64,000 bases of DNA from assembly GCF_001274635.1 (NCBI RefSeq), contig NZ_LBGV01000001.1:868001-932000 (forward strand), read 5' to 3'. Below are positions 8,235-15,759 of the stretch, piece by piece (within the stretch, counting starts at the first letter, position 1; each line of letters opens with the position of its first letter). The translations under genes and the position numbers were made by a program. Below the pieces are notes generated by a model. That model had not been told where the DNA came from. It was given only the letters and a program-made list of their open reading frames with translations, and searched no databases. The DNA comes from Persicobacter sp. CCB-QB2 (lineage in GTDB: Bacteria; Bacteroidota; Bacteroidia; Cytophagales; Cyclobacteriaceae).

Positions 8235-8882
8235 ATGACATTTCAGGAAAAATTGGCTTCACTCGTGGAGCGCATAGAAGGAAAAATGCCCGAATCTTAT
8301 TTGGAGGTTATGCACGGGGCAACACAGGATCTAATTGATTCCGGTATTCAGGACAAGGTACTGAAAGTAGGCGATAGGGCTCCGGAATTTGTGTTGGAGG
8401 ATCAGAACGGGAATAAAGTTTCGAGCCGGGAGGTGTTGGCTAAAGGCCCTTTGGTTTTGACTTTTTACCGGGGTGTTTGGTGCCCGTATTGCAACACAGA
8501 TTTGGCCAATATTAAGAAATACGTGCCCGAAATGCAGGAATTAGGCGCCGCCTTCTTTTCTGTTTCTCCTGAGTTACCACAAATGCTGGATAATATTATA
8601 AAGACGCATCGACTGAATTTTGATATTTTACATGATGACCGCAATGCTTTGGCGGATCAGTTTGGATTGAAGTTTTATTATCCGGAAGATTTAAAGGCAT
8701 TGTACAGGGATCAGTTCAATATTGATTTGGAAGTGCAGCAGGGGAATGAGGAATGGGCATTACCCATGCCGGCCAGATTTGTGATTGATCAGTCGGGCAT
8801 TATCCGCTATGCGGAGAGTGAACCGGATTACAGGAGAAGGCCTGATCCGGATGATTTAATGGAAGTTTTAAGGAAATTGTAA
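8235..8882 (+). CDS. Peroxiredoxin-like (AhpC/TSA) protein
   Basis: 215-aa thioredoxin-fold protein of the AhpC/TSA superfamily. A helical N-terminal extension of about 45 residues precedes GDRAPEFVLEDQNGNKVS, and the active-site block is TFYRGVWCPYCNTDLANI near residue 80. The CPYC motif is a CxxC pair rather than the single peroxidatic Cys of classical Prx, so thiol-disulfide exchange or an atypical peroxidase activity is likely. The C-terminal ARFVIDQSGIIRYAESEPDY segment is typical of the family. It is cytosolic, with no signal peptide, and probably acts in oxidative-stress defence. It is monocistronic. Confidence 0.85.
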   Translation: MTFQEKLASLVERIEGKMPESYLEVMHGATQDLIDSGIQDKVLKVGDRAPEFVLEDQNGNKVSSREVLAKGPLVLTFYRGVWCPYCNTDLANIKKYVPEMQELGAAFFSVSPELPQMLDNIIKTHRLNFDILHDDRNALADQFGLKFYYPEDLKALYRDQFNIDLEVQQGNEEWALPMPARFVIDQSGIIRYAESEPDYRRRPDPDDLMEVLRKL

Positions 8883-8927
8883 TATTCTAAAATGACTATT
8901 TTTTGGAAAGTAGTTAATTGAAACTTT

Positions 8928-9000
8928 TGGGCTTTGAATTCTCTTATTTTTAAACGTATTTATAATGTTTAAAGGAGGAGGGTTCAAAGCCCTTCCTTTT
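8928..9000 (+). terminator. Possible long-loop terminator
   Basis: GGGCTTTGAA near 8928 and TTCAAAGCCC near 8982 are perfectly complementary but separated by over 40 nt, followed by CTTCCTTTT. It may terminate the peroxiredoxin-like transcript. The long loop makes this uncertain. Confidence 0.4.
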
Positions 9001-9025
9001 CCATCTTTGTCTTATATTTCAGAAA

Positions 9026-9706
9026 ATGAAGACTTACACCCTGGCTTTTGATATTTATGGAACTTTAATTGATACCAGTGGCGTATCAGTAGCTGTCCGC
9101 CAATATGTGAAGGATAATACGGATGATTTTGTACAGCTGTGGAGGTCTAAGCAATTAGAGTATTCTTTTCGAAAAGGATTGATGGGGAAGTATGAGGATT
9201 TTGGGGTGTGCACCGCTCAGGCACTGGATTATTGTTGTCTGGCTTTTAATATTCTGCTTTCTGCCCAGGAAAAAGAGCGTTTGATGCTGGAATATAAGGT
9301 GCTTCCGAAGTTTGAAGAAGTGGAGAGCGCTTTATCCGCCCTTAAAGATGCCGGCCACCGGCTTTTTGCTTTTTCTAATGGTAGTAATGAGGCGCTGTAT
9401 CATTTGCTGGATCATGCCGGGATTTATGATACCTTTGAAAAGGTGATTAGCATGAAGGATATTGCGATGTTTAAGCCTCACCCTTCCGGGTATCAGCATT
9501 TTTTAGATAAAGCAGGAGCAGAAGTGCAGCAGGCATTTCTAATTTCTTCCAATCCTTTCGATATCATCGGGGCGGCTTCTTACGGAATGCATACTGCCTG
9601 GGTCCGAAGAAGTAAAAACAGCATTTTTGATCCCTGGGGAATTCAGCCCAATTATGTGTTGAGCAGTTTACTGGAATTGCAGGCTGTTTTAGCCGGTCAT
9701 GGATGA
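9026..9706 (+). CDS. Haloacid dehalogenase type II (HAD superfamily hydrolase)
   Basis: 226 aa. HAD motif I is LAFDIYGTLIDTSG, with Asp nucleophile followed by the Tyr-Gly-Thr typical of L-2-haloacid dehalogenases. Motif II is LFAFSNGSNEA and motif III is the Lys in SMKDIAMFKPHPSGY. The FLISSNPFDIIGAASYGMHTAWV block matches the dehalogenase-type C-terminus. The expected reaction is hydrolytic dehalogenation of 2-haloalkanoic acids, plausible in a marine organism that meets organohalogens. Other small phosphoesterase or haloacetate substrates cannot be excluded. It is cytosolic and monocistronic. Confidence 0.85.
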   Translation: MKTYTLAFDIYGTLIDTSGVSVAVRQYVKDNTDDFVQLWRSKQLEYSFRKGLMGKYEDFGVCTAQALDYCCLAFNILLSAQEKERLMLEYKVLPKFEEVESALSALKDAGHRLFAFSNGSNEALYHLLDHAGIYDTFEKVISMKDIAMFKPHPSGYQHFLDKAGAEVQQAFLISSNPFDIIGAASYGMHTAWVRRSKNSIFDPWGIQPNYVLSSLLELQAVLAGHG

Positions 9707-9766
9707 TGTTCCGCTTTTCAAGATGTGGGTGTTTTTCAAGGGGAAAAGTCCGTTTTGCGGATAGTT

Positions 9767-10760
9767 TTATGCAAACTCCAAATAGGTGCTTACCGCTTGA
9801 AATCCTTGTTTTTTATAAATGTTGATGCCCTCCTCAGTGGCCTGGAGGATCAGATATTTAAATCCTTTTTCCTTTGCAAGCTGAATGGTGGCTGCCATGA
9901 TCTGTGTGCCGATGCCCTTTCCTCTGGCGGAAGCCAAAGTGGACACATTGTAAATACCGGCGGTCTCCTGGTTGGAGGGAAATAATTCGGCAACCGCTGC
10001 TAATTTACCTTCCCAATAAGCGGTGAGTAAATAGGTAGGAGGGGGGCTTTGAAGTAAAAAGGCCGCTTTTTCCCGATAATAAGTCATCACATTTTCGTCC
10101 GCAGGAAACCAATTGGCAGCCAGTACCTGGGCAAAATGATTGATGCTCTCTGTATTTTTAGCGAGCTGAATATCGAGTTTTTCATTAACCCGAATTATTC
10201 ACCGCTAGATTCAGTGAATTGCTCTAACTGAAACATTGTCAGTGCGTTGTATTTGTTTCTGCTGATTTTTGTATAGCCCAAATTTGGGTGAGCTTGCTTT
10301 CTCCTCATTCATCTGCTTCGTTGGAAAAAACTCGAAATAGGAAACTATTCCTTCATTTTTCCCGCCTTGCAGCTAAAAGAGGATTGAAGCATGAATAATC
10401 CGGGTTAAGTTGTATGGCTGTTGATGCAAATTCTGAAAGCTGCAGCACCATCCCGGTTTCCGAATTTTGTACTTTGATGCCCAATTGTTTAAAAAGGGAT
10501 TCGATGGCCGTTGTTAAATGTTCTTTGGTAATCCAGATACAAAAAGCCTGCTGTAGGGAATGATAATGCTCAATGGCCTGTTGGAGCTGAGGGATCTTCA
10601 CCTGATCTCCTTGGGAAATATGGAGCACATTAAAGGTGTCGCAGTCCAGCCCACTATAGACGGCGGTAAAACCATTTTGTTCCAATACCTGCATTTGGTT
10701 ATTTTTTGTCGCAATAAAGCGGGAATGGTGCCCAAAATTTTCAATGATCTTATTTTTCAT
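9767..10760 (-). pseudogene. GNAT acetyltransferase gene interrupted by a family-1 element
   Basis: The gene is read from 10760 to 9767 and is split by the 224-bp element at 10185-10408. The N-terminal half (MKNKIIENFGHH to STAIQL) runs into the element and stops. The C-terminal half (EKLDIQLAKNTES to QAVSTYLEFA) holds the GNAT acetyl-CoA motif NVSTLASARGKGIGTQIM. Removing 220 bp and keeping one TTAA gives ...AIQLNEKLDIQL... in a single 258-codon frame (257 aa), so the insertion is precise and probably recent. The start overlaps the 3' end of the MFS gene, implying translational coupling. Any activity would now depend on separate expression of the C-terminal domain from an internal start such as the ATG at 10090. 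Confidence 0.85.
10185..10408 (+). repeat. Family-1 inverted-repeat element (MITE-like), copy B
   Basis: 224 bp including the flanking TTAA at both ends. The terminal repeats are TTAACCCGAATTATTCA and, inverted, TTAACCCGGATTATTCA: 17 bp with one mismatch. It is non-coding. It carries the GCCCAAATTTGGG palindrome and an AAAACTCGAAATAGGAAACT core. It interrupts the GNAT gene, and the target site TTAA (or the inner TA) is duplicated. This is the clearest copy for defining the element. Confidence 0.9.
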
Positions 10761-12021
10761 TTTTGCTATTGAGTTTTTCATATTTCCAGGAAGCCCACCA
10801 GCCAATAATGGAGGCCAAAGATAAAAACAAAAACACAAATTGATGATTGAGTGGACTGTCAAATTTTTCGAGAAAATAACCCATCAATGGCCCCATGAAG
10901 ATGTCCGGGGTGTAGCCGATTACCGAAATTAAACCAACCACCGTGCCGGTATATAGTATGGGGATTTGGCCTTCTTCGATCAAGGTGAAATATAAGCTCC
11001 GAAGGGTATAGACTCCAATGCTGCAAATGACCAGGTTCAATAAGGGAAGGAAAAGGGCACCCTCCGGCAACAAGCCACTACCAATGATGAGGCTACTGCC
11101 GAGCATGAGGAGGAAACCATAATGGATGATCTTTTGAGGATTAAAGGTATCGGCCAAAATACCCGCCATCACAGCAATGATGACCCTAGTCCAAAGCGAA
11201 ATGGTGCCTACTTTTGCAGCGTCTATTTCATCAAAACCAAGGATTTCATGGGCATACAAAGAAAAATCATCCGTGGTTTTATAACCAATATAGGCGCAGA
11301 TAATAATCAGCGCCAGGTAGCGGACTTTTTTCATGCGGGCGATTTTCCCTATGAGTTCTGGTTTTATGCTTTCCGGTTTTTCAGCTCCTGCTTCGGTTTT
11401 GGGTAGTTTTATCCAACAAAGTAGCCCTGTACCCATAGTGATGGCAGAGACTACATACAACAAATTGGAAAATGCCTTGGAGGAAATGGCAGTACTATCT
11501 ACTGAGCCGGACGCAACAAAATTCAGTAAAGAAATGGCCACTGTACCCATACTGGCGGCCACAAAAGCTCTGCCGCCATCCAGTATTCCGAAAGCATGTC
11601 CCTGCTGATCGTGCCCTCCCCATTCTCTGGTGGCCCGAATCAGGGGTGCCCAAAAAAGAAAAATAGTGGTAATTCCCCAATAGGCATAGAGTAAATTCAT
11701 GACCCATAGCGGTGGAATCTGTGCCATAAGCAAGCCCCCGATACCTGTGGCAACCAAGGCGATGCTGATCAGATTTTTTGCCGGATATTTGTCGGCTAAA
11801 GGTCCGCCGAAAAAGTAGGAAAATACGGCCAGAATTCCATAGATGGAAAAAAAGCTTCCCAGTTGGATGTTGTCAATCTGAAATACTTCCAGTAGGGTGG
11901 GGCGGAAGAGCCGGGCGATGACAAAAGGTAAAAAGAAAATAACTTCTCCGGCTAATATCAGCAGGAAAAGGGTGTTGTATCGGCGATTTTGAAGGAGGCT
12001 TACTGTTGGCATATCTGTCAA
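10750..12021 (-). CDS. MFS transporter
   Basis: 423-aa integral membrane protein of the major facilitator superfamily with about 12 hydrophobic segments. A GGPLADKYPAKN loop between TM2 and TM3 matches the family A-like motif, and a second such loop (ILADTFNPQK) is in the C-terminal half. The substrate cannot be read from sequence. The family resemblance is to uncharacterised nitrate/nitrite or sugar-phosphate type MFS members. The GNAT gene starts inside its last codons, so the two probably formed a transport-plus-acetylation unit before the GNAT gene was interrupted. Confidence 0.85.
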   Translation of the reverse strand: MTDMPTVSLLQNRRYNTLFLLILAGEVIFFLPFVIARLFRPTLLEVFQIDNIQLGSFFSIYGILAVFSYFFGGPLADKYPAKNLISIALVATGIGGLLMAQIPPLWVMNLLYAYWGITTIFLFWAPLIRATREWGGHDQQGHAFGILDGGRAFVAASMGTVAISLLNFVASGSVDSTAISSKAFSNLLYVVSAITMGTGLLCWIKLPKTEAGAEKPESIKPELIGKIARMKKVRYLALIIICAYIGYKTTDDFSLYAHEILGFDEIDAAKVGTISLWTRVIIAVMAGILADTFNPQKIIHYGFLLMLGSSLIIGSGLLPEGALFLPLLNLVICSIGVYTLRSLYFTLIEEGQIPILYTGTVVGLISVIGYTPDIFMGPLMGYFLEKFDSPLNHQFVFLFLSLASIIGWWASWKYEKLNSKNEK

Positions 12022-12064
12022 TATAAGGCTTTCATTTTAGAGCTAAGAAAAATATAGATAGCAT

Positions 12065-12304
12065 TTAGGCCGGTTTATTCATGCTTGACCCGGATCAAAC
12101 AGAGTTATGCTCTTTTAGCTGTCAGGCGGGAAAAATGAAGGAATTTTTCCTATTAGAGTTTTTCCCAACGAAGTAGATGAATGAGGAGAAAGCAAACATA
12201 CCCAAATTTGAGCTATTGATAATTCGGTAAAACTAACCGTAAAACAACGAAGTCTAGGTGTTTATAGCAACTCACTAAATCTACCGGTGAATAATTCGGC
12301 TTAA
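12065..12304 (-). repeat. Family-1 element, copy C
   Basis: Diverged copy in reverse orientation. The left end is GGTTTATTCATGCTT, the core GGCGGGAAAAATGAAGGAAT, and the right end GGTGAATAATTCGGCTTAA. It directly adjoins copy D, sharing the TTAA at 12301-12304. It sits upstream of the MFS gene and may carry or have displaced its promoter. Confidence 0.8.
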
Positions 12305-12500
12305 AGACTCTTTTTGCTGCCAGAAGGAGAAATGAAGAAAATTTTCCTATTTCGAGTTTTTCCAGCGCAACCGATGAGTGAGGAGAAAGAACGCCTACTC
12401 TAATTTCGGTCATTAGAAAATCAGTCAAAATAGTTGTAAAGGATTAGTGGTAAGTCTATTGAGTTGGATAGGTGATTCTGGAGGTGAATAATTCGACTTA
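12301..12500 (-). repeat. Family-1 element, copy D (tandem with C)
   Basis: Diverged copy head-to-tail with C, sharing TTAA. The core AGGAGAAATGAAGAAAATTT and CCTATTTCGAGTTTTTCCA is recognisable, ending GGTGAATAATTCGACTTA. Together with C and the family-2 copy P it fills the whole 12022-12660 gap between the MFS and LysR genes. Confidence 0.75.
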
Positions 12501-12663
12501 GTGCTTCTTTAAAAGCACAACATCCGGCTGCAAAATCGAATTATTGGAAGCGATTTATGATATTTCCCCAACAATAGCGCTGCTATGCTTTCAAAATAAT
12601 TGGGTGTCGCTTTTGCATTAATCAAATTTTCGCTTCGGCTTTTGGCTTTTAATCAAGCGCTTA
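12498..12663 (+). repeat. Family-2 inverted-repeat element, copy P
   Basis: About 166 bp with terminal inverted repeats TAGTGCTTCTTTAAAAGC and, inverted, TAAGCGCTTGATTAAAAGC. The internal blocks CATCCGGCTGC, CAACAATAGCGCTGCTAT and ATCAAATTTTCGCTTCGG are shared with copies Q and R. The LysR stop codon (minus strand, 12663-12661) lies in its right end. It begins in the terminal repeat of family-1 copy D. Confidence 0.8.
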
Positions 12664-13503
12664 GAAACTGATAAAACTTTTCAGTGCGCGAGATTTATTA
12701 CTTTTTTTCCATACGAATATAAGTTCCCGTACGAATAGTGCATCCGACAATGGAATAAACTTGATGCCGGAAATCATATTGTTGGTTTGGGCGGCTAGTG
12801 AAACCCCAACACCCGCAGAAACCAGAGAGGTGACGGTGTCATTATTTTGGGCCTGAAATACGGGATTCACCTTGATTTTTTTCGCTTTCATTTGGGCGGT
12901 CACCTCCTCAAATAAAGGGCAGTTGGTTCTTTCTATAAAAGGCATTCCTTCCAATGCTTCAAGGGGAAGGCTGGAGGCGGCGGCTAATGGGTTTTGGTGG
13001 GAAACCGCTATGTCGAGCCTTTCAGAAAAGGCCGGGCGAGAAGCATAAAATTCTTCATCAATATCCTGCTTTTCAATGAAAATACCGTCCAATTCTTCCT
13101 GGTCCAGCTTTTGGAACAGCTCTACCAGCGTACTTTCAATCATCTTTACCTGGTATTGGCCGTATATTTCCTGATAGTTGCGAAACATTGGCACCACGGC
13201 TTCAATCACAATATTGTCTAAAAGGCCTAATCTTAAGAGCCTGTTTTCGCCATCAGCAAATTCGTTTTCAATTTCGTGCCATTGCGCCAGCATTTTTTTT
13301 GCCAAAGGCAGCAGGCGTTGTCCCTCCGGACTGAGGCGTACATTGCGTTTGTCGCGGTGAAATAAATTCACATCCAGACTTTCTTCCAGCTTTTTGATGC
13401 CCGCCGAAAAAGTAGACTGAACTACCGGGATCTTTTCTGCCGCTCTGGTGAAGTTCTTGTATTCGGCCAGTAATACGAAATATTTCAGAAACTGTAAATT
13501 CAT
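12661..13503 (-). CDS. LysR-family transcriptional regulator
   Basis: 280 aa from the ATG at 13503. The N-terminal winged helix-turn-helix is clear: LKYFVLLAEYKNFTRAAEKI, then VVQSTFSAGIKKLEESLDVNLF, then the basic RDKRNVRLSPEG wing. An effector-binding domain follows (about residues 85-280). It is divergent from mdaB with a 121-bp shared intergenic region containing a palindrome at 13545-13573, the usual LysR arrangement, so mdaB is its likely target. The inducer may be a quinone or an oxidative signal, as inferred from the target. The gene's last codon overlaps the terminal repeat of a family-2 element. Confidence 0.9.
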   Translation of the reverse strand: MNLQFLKYFVLLAEYKNFTRAAEKIPVVQSTFSAGIKKLEESLDVNLFHRDKRNVRLSPEGQRLLPLAKKMLAQWHEIENEFADGENRLLRLGLLDNIVIEAVVPMFRNYQEIYGQYQVKMIESTLVELFQKLDQEELDGIFIEKQDIDEEFYASRPAFSERLDIAVSHQNPLAAASSLPLEALEGMPFIERTNCPLFEEVTAQMKAKKIKVNPVFQAQNNDTVTSLVSAGVGVSLAAQTNNMISGIKFIPLSDALFVRELIFVWKKSNKSRALKSFISF

Positions 13504-13544
13504 TATCGTAAATGTCGATTTGTTTGATCTAAAAAATCTGTTTT

Positions 13545-13573
13545 GCAAATATAATGACTTACCCCATATTTGC
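13545..13573. promoter_or_regulatory. Palindromic operator candidate in the lysR-mdaB intergenic region
   Basis: GCAAATAT, 13 nt, ATATTTGC: perfect 8-bp arms. It lies 52 bp before mdaB and 42 bp before the divergent LysR start. The right arm overlaps a plausible mdaB -7 element (CATATTTG), with TTG at 13543-13545 in the left arm. The LysR product is the probable binder. Confidence 0.55.
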
Positions 13574-13624
13574 ACAAGACAATGGGACAGGAAATAAAGA
13601 TTTTAGACATAAACAAACATTAAA

Positions 13625-14218
13625 ATGAAAACGGTTTTAGTAATCAACGGACATGAACCCTATGCTTTTGCAGCAGGCCAATTCAACGACGGACTTTTCG
13701 ATGTTGCGGTAGAAACTTTGAGTAAAGAATTTAAGGTGTTGACCACCGTAATGAAGGACGGTTATCAGGTGGAAGAGGAACATGAAAAGTTCAAACAAGC
13801 CGATGTGGTGATCTTCCAGTTTCCAATTTATTGGTTCAGTACGCCAGGCTTAATGAAGAAGTATTTCGATGAAGTCTATGCTTATGGTGTATTCTTCGGG
13901 ATGGGAGGAGAAAATCCTGAGGTAGAAAGTAAATACGGCTTTGATAACGGTCTGATGAACGGTAAACCCTATATGCTGTCGGCTACGATGAATGCCCCTA
14001 TGGATGCTTTCAATACGGCAGATGGCTTTTTTGATGGGAAATCCATGGATGAAAGCTTACTATATCATATTCATAAAACTCATCAATTCTGTGGCATGAA
14101 AGCATTGCCTTCTTTTGGTGCTCATAATGTGATAAAAGGTCCGCAATTTGAAGCGGATGCCCAAAAGTGGAGATTGCATTTAGAAAATGAGGTAGTAAGG
14201 TTGTTTACAACCGCATAA
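13625..14218 (+). CDS. mdaB: NAD(P)H:quinone oxidoreductase, MdaB type
   Basis: 197-aa flavodoxin-fold reductase. VLVINGHEPYAFAAGQFND gives the FMN/FAD phosphate-binding loop. VVIFQFPIYWFSTPGLMKKYFDEVY is the MdaB/NQO family signature, and the family helix LLYHIHKTHQFCGM is followed by LPSFGAHNV. It should reduce quinones by two electrons using NAD(P)H, protecting against redox cycling. It is cytosolic. It is divergently paired with a LysR regulator and has its own terminator. The MdaB subgroup assignment rests on the overall pattern; another NAD(P)H dehydrogenase (quinone) member is the alternative. Confidence 0.85.
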   Translation: MKTVLVINGHEPYAFAAGQFNDGLFDVAVETLSKEFKVLTTVMKDGYQVEEEHEKFKQADVVIFQFPIYWFSTPGLMKKYFDEVYAYGVFFGMGGENPEVESKYGFDNGLMNGKPYMLSATMNAPMDAFNTADGFFDGKSMDESLLYHIHKTHQFCGMKALPSFGAHNVIKGPQFEADAQKWRLHLENEVVRLFTTA

Positions 14219-14237
14219 GCAGCTGTTCTGTGTTATC

Positions 14238-14273
14238 AAAGGGTTTATACTTCCGGGTGTAAGCCCTTTTTTT
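14238..14273 (+). terminator. Terminator of mdaB
   Basis: AAAGGGTTTATAC pairs imperfectly with GTGTAAGCCCTTT and is followed by a T run, 19 bp past the mdaB stop. Confidence 0.75.
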
Positions 14274-14371
14274 GTGAAGGGAAAATGTTTCAAGAATCGC
14301 GGATAAGAATAACAAAAATGATTTTTTTAACGTAATCACATTGTTGGTTTAGCCCATAATAGTAATACTAT

Positions 14372-14587
14372 TATCTCGGACTATTCACGCTGAAATCCTC
14401 CTTTAACGACAAGGCGGGAAAAACGAAGGAATAGTTTTTATTTCGAGTTTTTTCCAATGAAGCAGAGGAAGGAGGAGGAAGCAATTTAAAATTTGGCCAT
14501 TTAAAAAATCGGGAAAACAACCTAAATAATCTATTAGGGAGTTGATGGATTCGATGTAGTCATATTTTCGGTGAATAACTCGGCTAA
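14372..14587 (-). repeat. Family-1 element, copy E
   Basis: Diverged copy: ACTATTCACGCTGAAATCCTC at the left, the core GGCGGGAAAAACGAAGGAAT and TTTATTTCGAGTTTTTTCCA, and GGTGAATAACTCGGCTAA at the right. It lies between the mdaB terminator and the tetR start, and ends 21 bp before the ATG at 14609. Its right end may therefore affect tetR transcription. The remainder of the gap (14274-14371) is AT-rich with no feature seen. Confidence 0.75.
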
Positions 14588-14608
14588 AAGCCACCTAAAA
14601 CCTTTCTT

Positions 14609-15286
14609 ATGAAATCCATCTGGCCCTATCCTGTTCTAAAGGTGAGCGAAAGTACCTATTTGAAAGATCCAGCATCTACGGATTTGGGACGCCGTATAGT
14701 ATCCGGTAGTATTGATCAGATTTCTGACCTGGGTTTTGAAGCCTTTACTTTCCGAAAACTGGCTAAAAAAATTAATTCTACAGAGGCCTCTGCATATCGC
14801 TATTTTGAATCCAAACACCAATTGTTATTGTATTTGGTAAATTGGTACTGGGCCTGGACGCATTACCGCCTGATGTCCGCTACCGCTTCAAATGCTCAAC
14901 CACAAGCGCGGCTGCGCAAAGCGCTTCATCTTTTGAGTGTGGCTATAGAAGAGGATGGGAATTTTTCTCACATTAACGAAATCCAACTACAACAAATAGT
15001 CATTGATAATGCCGCCAAGACTTATCTGACCACCGCGGTCGATAGGGAACAGCAGCATGGTGCATTCTCCAACTATATTTTATTAGTTGCCCAACTGGCG
15101 GAATGGGTTTTGGCCGTTAATCCGGATTACCCTTATCCGCATATGTTGATTTCCAATACGATAGAGGGTATGCATCACCAGCGTTTTTTTGCCGAGCATT
15201 TGCCTGCTCTAACGGATTTGAATTCTTCTCATGATCAAATCAATGCATTTTATCAGGATTTGGTATTTAAAACGCTTGCCTCATGA
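14609..15286 (+). CDS. TetR-family transcriptional regulator
   Basis: 225 aa. The helix-turn-helix is DLGFEAFTFRKLAKKINSTEASAYRYFESKHQLLLY (about residues 37-73), the standard TetR DNA-binding pattern. The remainder is an alpha-helical ligand-binding/dimerisation domain without obvious clues to the effector. The next gene starts within its stop codon (ATGA overlap), and a SulP transporter follows, so it probably controls that cluster or is co-transcribed with it. Confidence 0.88.
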   Translation: MKSIWPYPVLKVSESTYLKDPASTDLGRRIVSGSIDQISDLGFEAFTFRKLAKKINSTEASAYRYFESKHQLLLYLVNWYWAWTHYRLMSATASNAQPQARLRKALHLLSVAIEEDGNFSHINEIQLQQIVIDNAAKTYLTTAVDREQQHGAFSNYILLVAQLAEWVLAVNPDYPYPHMLISNTIEGMHHQRFFAEHLPALTDLNSSHDQINAFYQDLVFKTLAS

Positions 15287-15588
15287 AATACGCATTGGTT
15301 CATTTCGTGCCCCGACAATTTGCTCATTGGATGAGTCTCTTTTTATTACTCTTCCTGGTTTTGAGCACCATGGATCAAAATGATGAACCATTAGCGGATG
15401 AGGTGAAAGTGGAGCTTAAAATGGAGATGAGCGGTGAGTCGGGGGAAGATTCAAAATATTGCCATGATTGGGAATGGCCTTTAGAACCTTTCATCACTCA
15501 GAAGCGGGGAGGTGATTTTCCCGATCTTATTTTTTCAGTGGAAATGTTGAGTCAAAGGGTGGTTAGTCCGCCTCCGGAACTTTTTTGA
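15283..15588 (+). CDS. Small membrane or secreted hypothetical protein
   Basis: 101 aa starting by a 4-bp overlap with the tetR stop, which implies translational coupling. It has a hydrophobic segment at residues 16-29 (WMSLFLLLFLVLST), then an acidic middle and a C-terminus ending PPPELF. No known family is recognised. The position between a TetR regulator and an anion transporter suggests an accessory or sensory role in that system, but nothing in the sequence proves it. Confidence 0.65.
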   Translation: MKYALVHFVPRQFAHWMSLFLLLFLVLSTMDQNDEPLADEVKVELKMEMSGESGEDSKYCHDWEWPLEPFITQKRGGDFPDLIFSVEMLSQRVVSPPPELF

Positions 15589-15759
15589 AAAGGCCTTTCC
15601 TCCATTCTGACAGGGATTCAGGAAATAAATGCCGCTTTTCTTTTCACTAATCTGTCAATCAATTGCAATTCATTTTTTCAATATCCATTTGGGCTTCCTA
15701 AAAAAAGGACACCATCAAAATCATAGAAGGTTTATCCTTCAGCAGAAAAACCAATTATT

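Noticed and set aside
10353..10862. A 169-aa gene ending in NPDYSCFNPLLAARREK
   Set aside because: The final residues are translated from the family-1 element. The real gene starts at 10760 and continues on the other side of the element.
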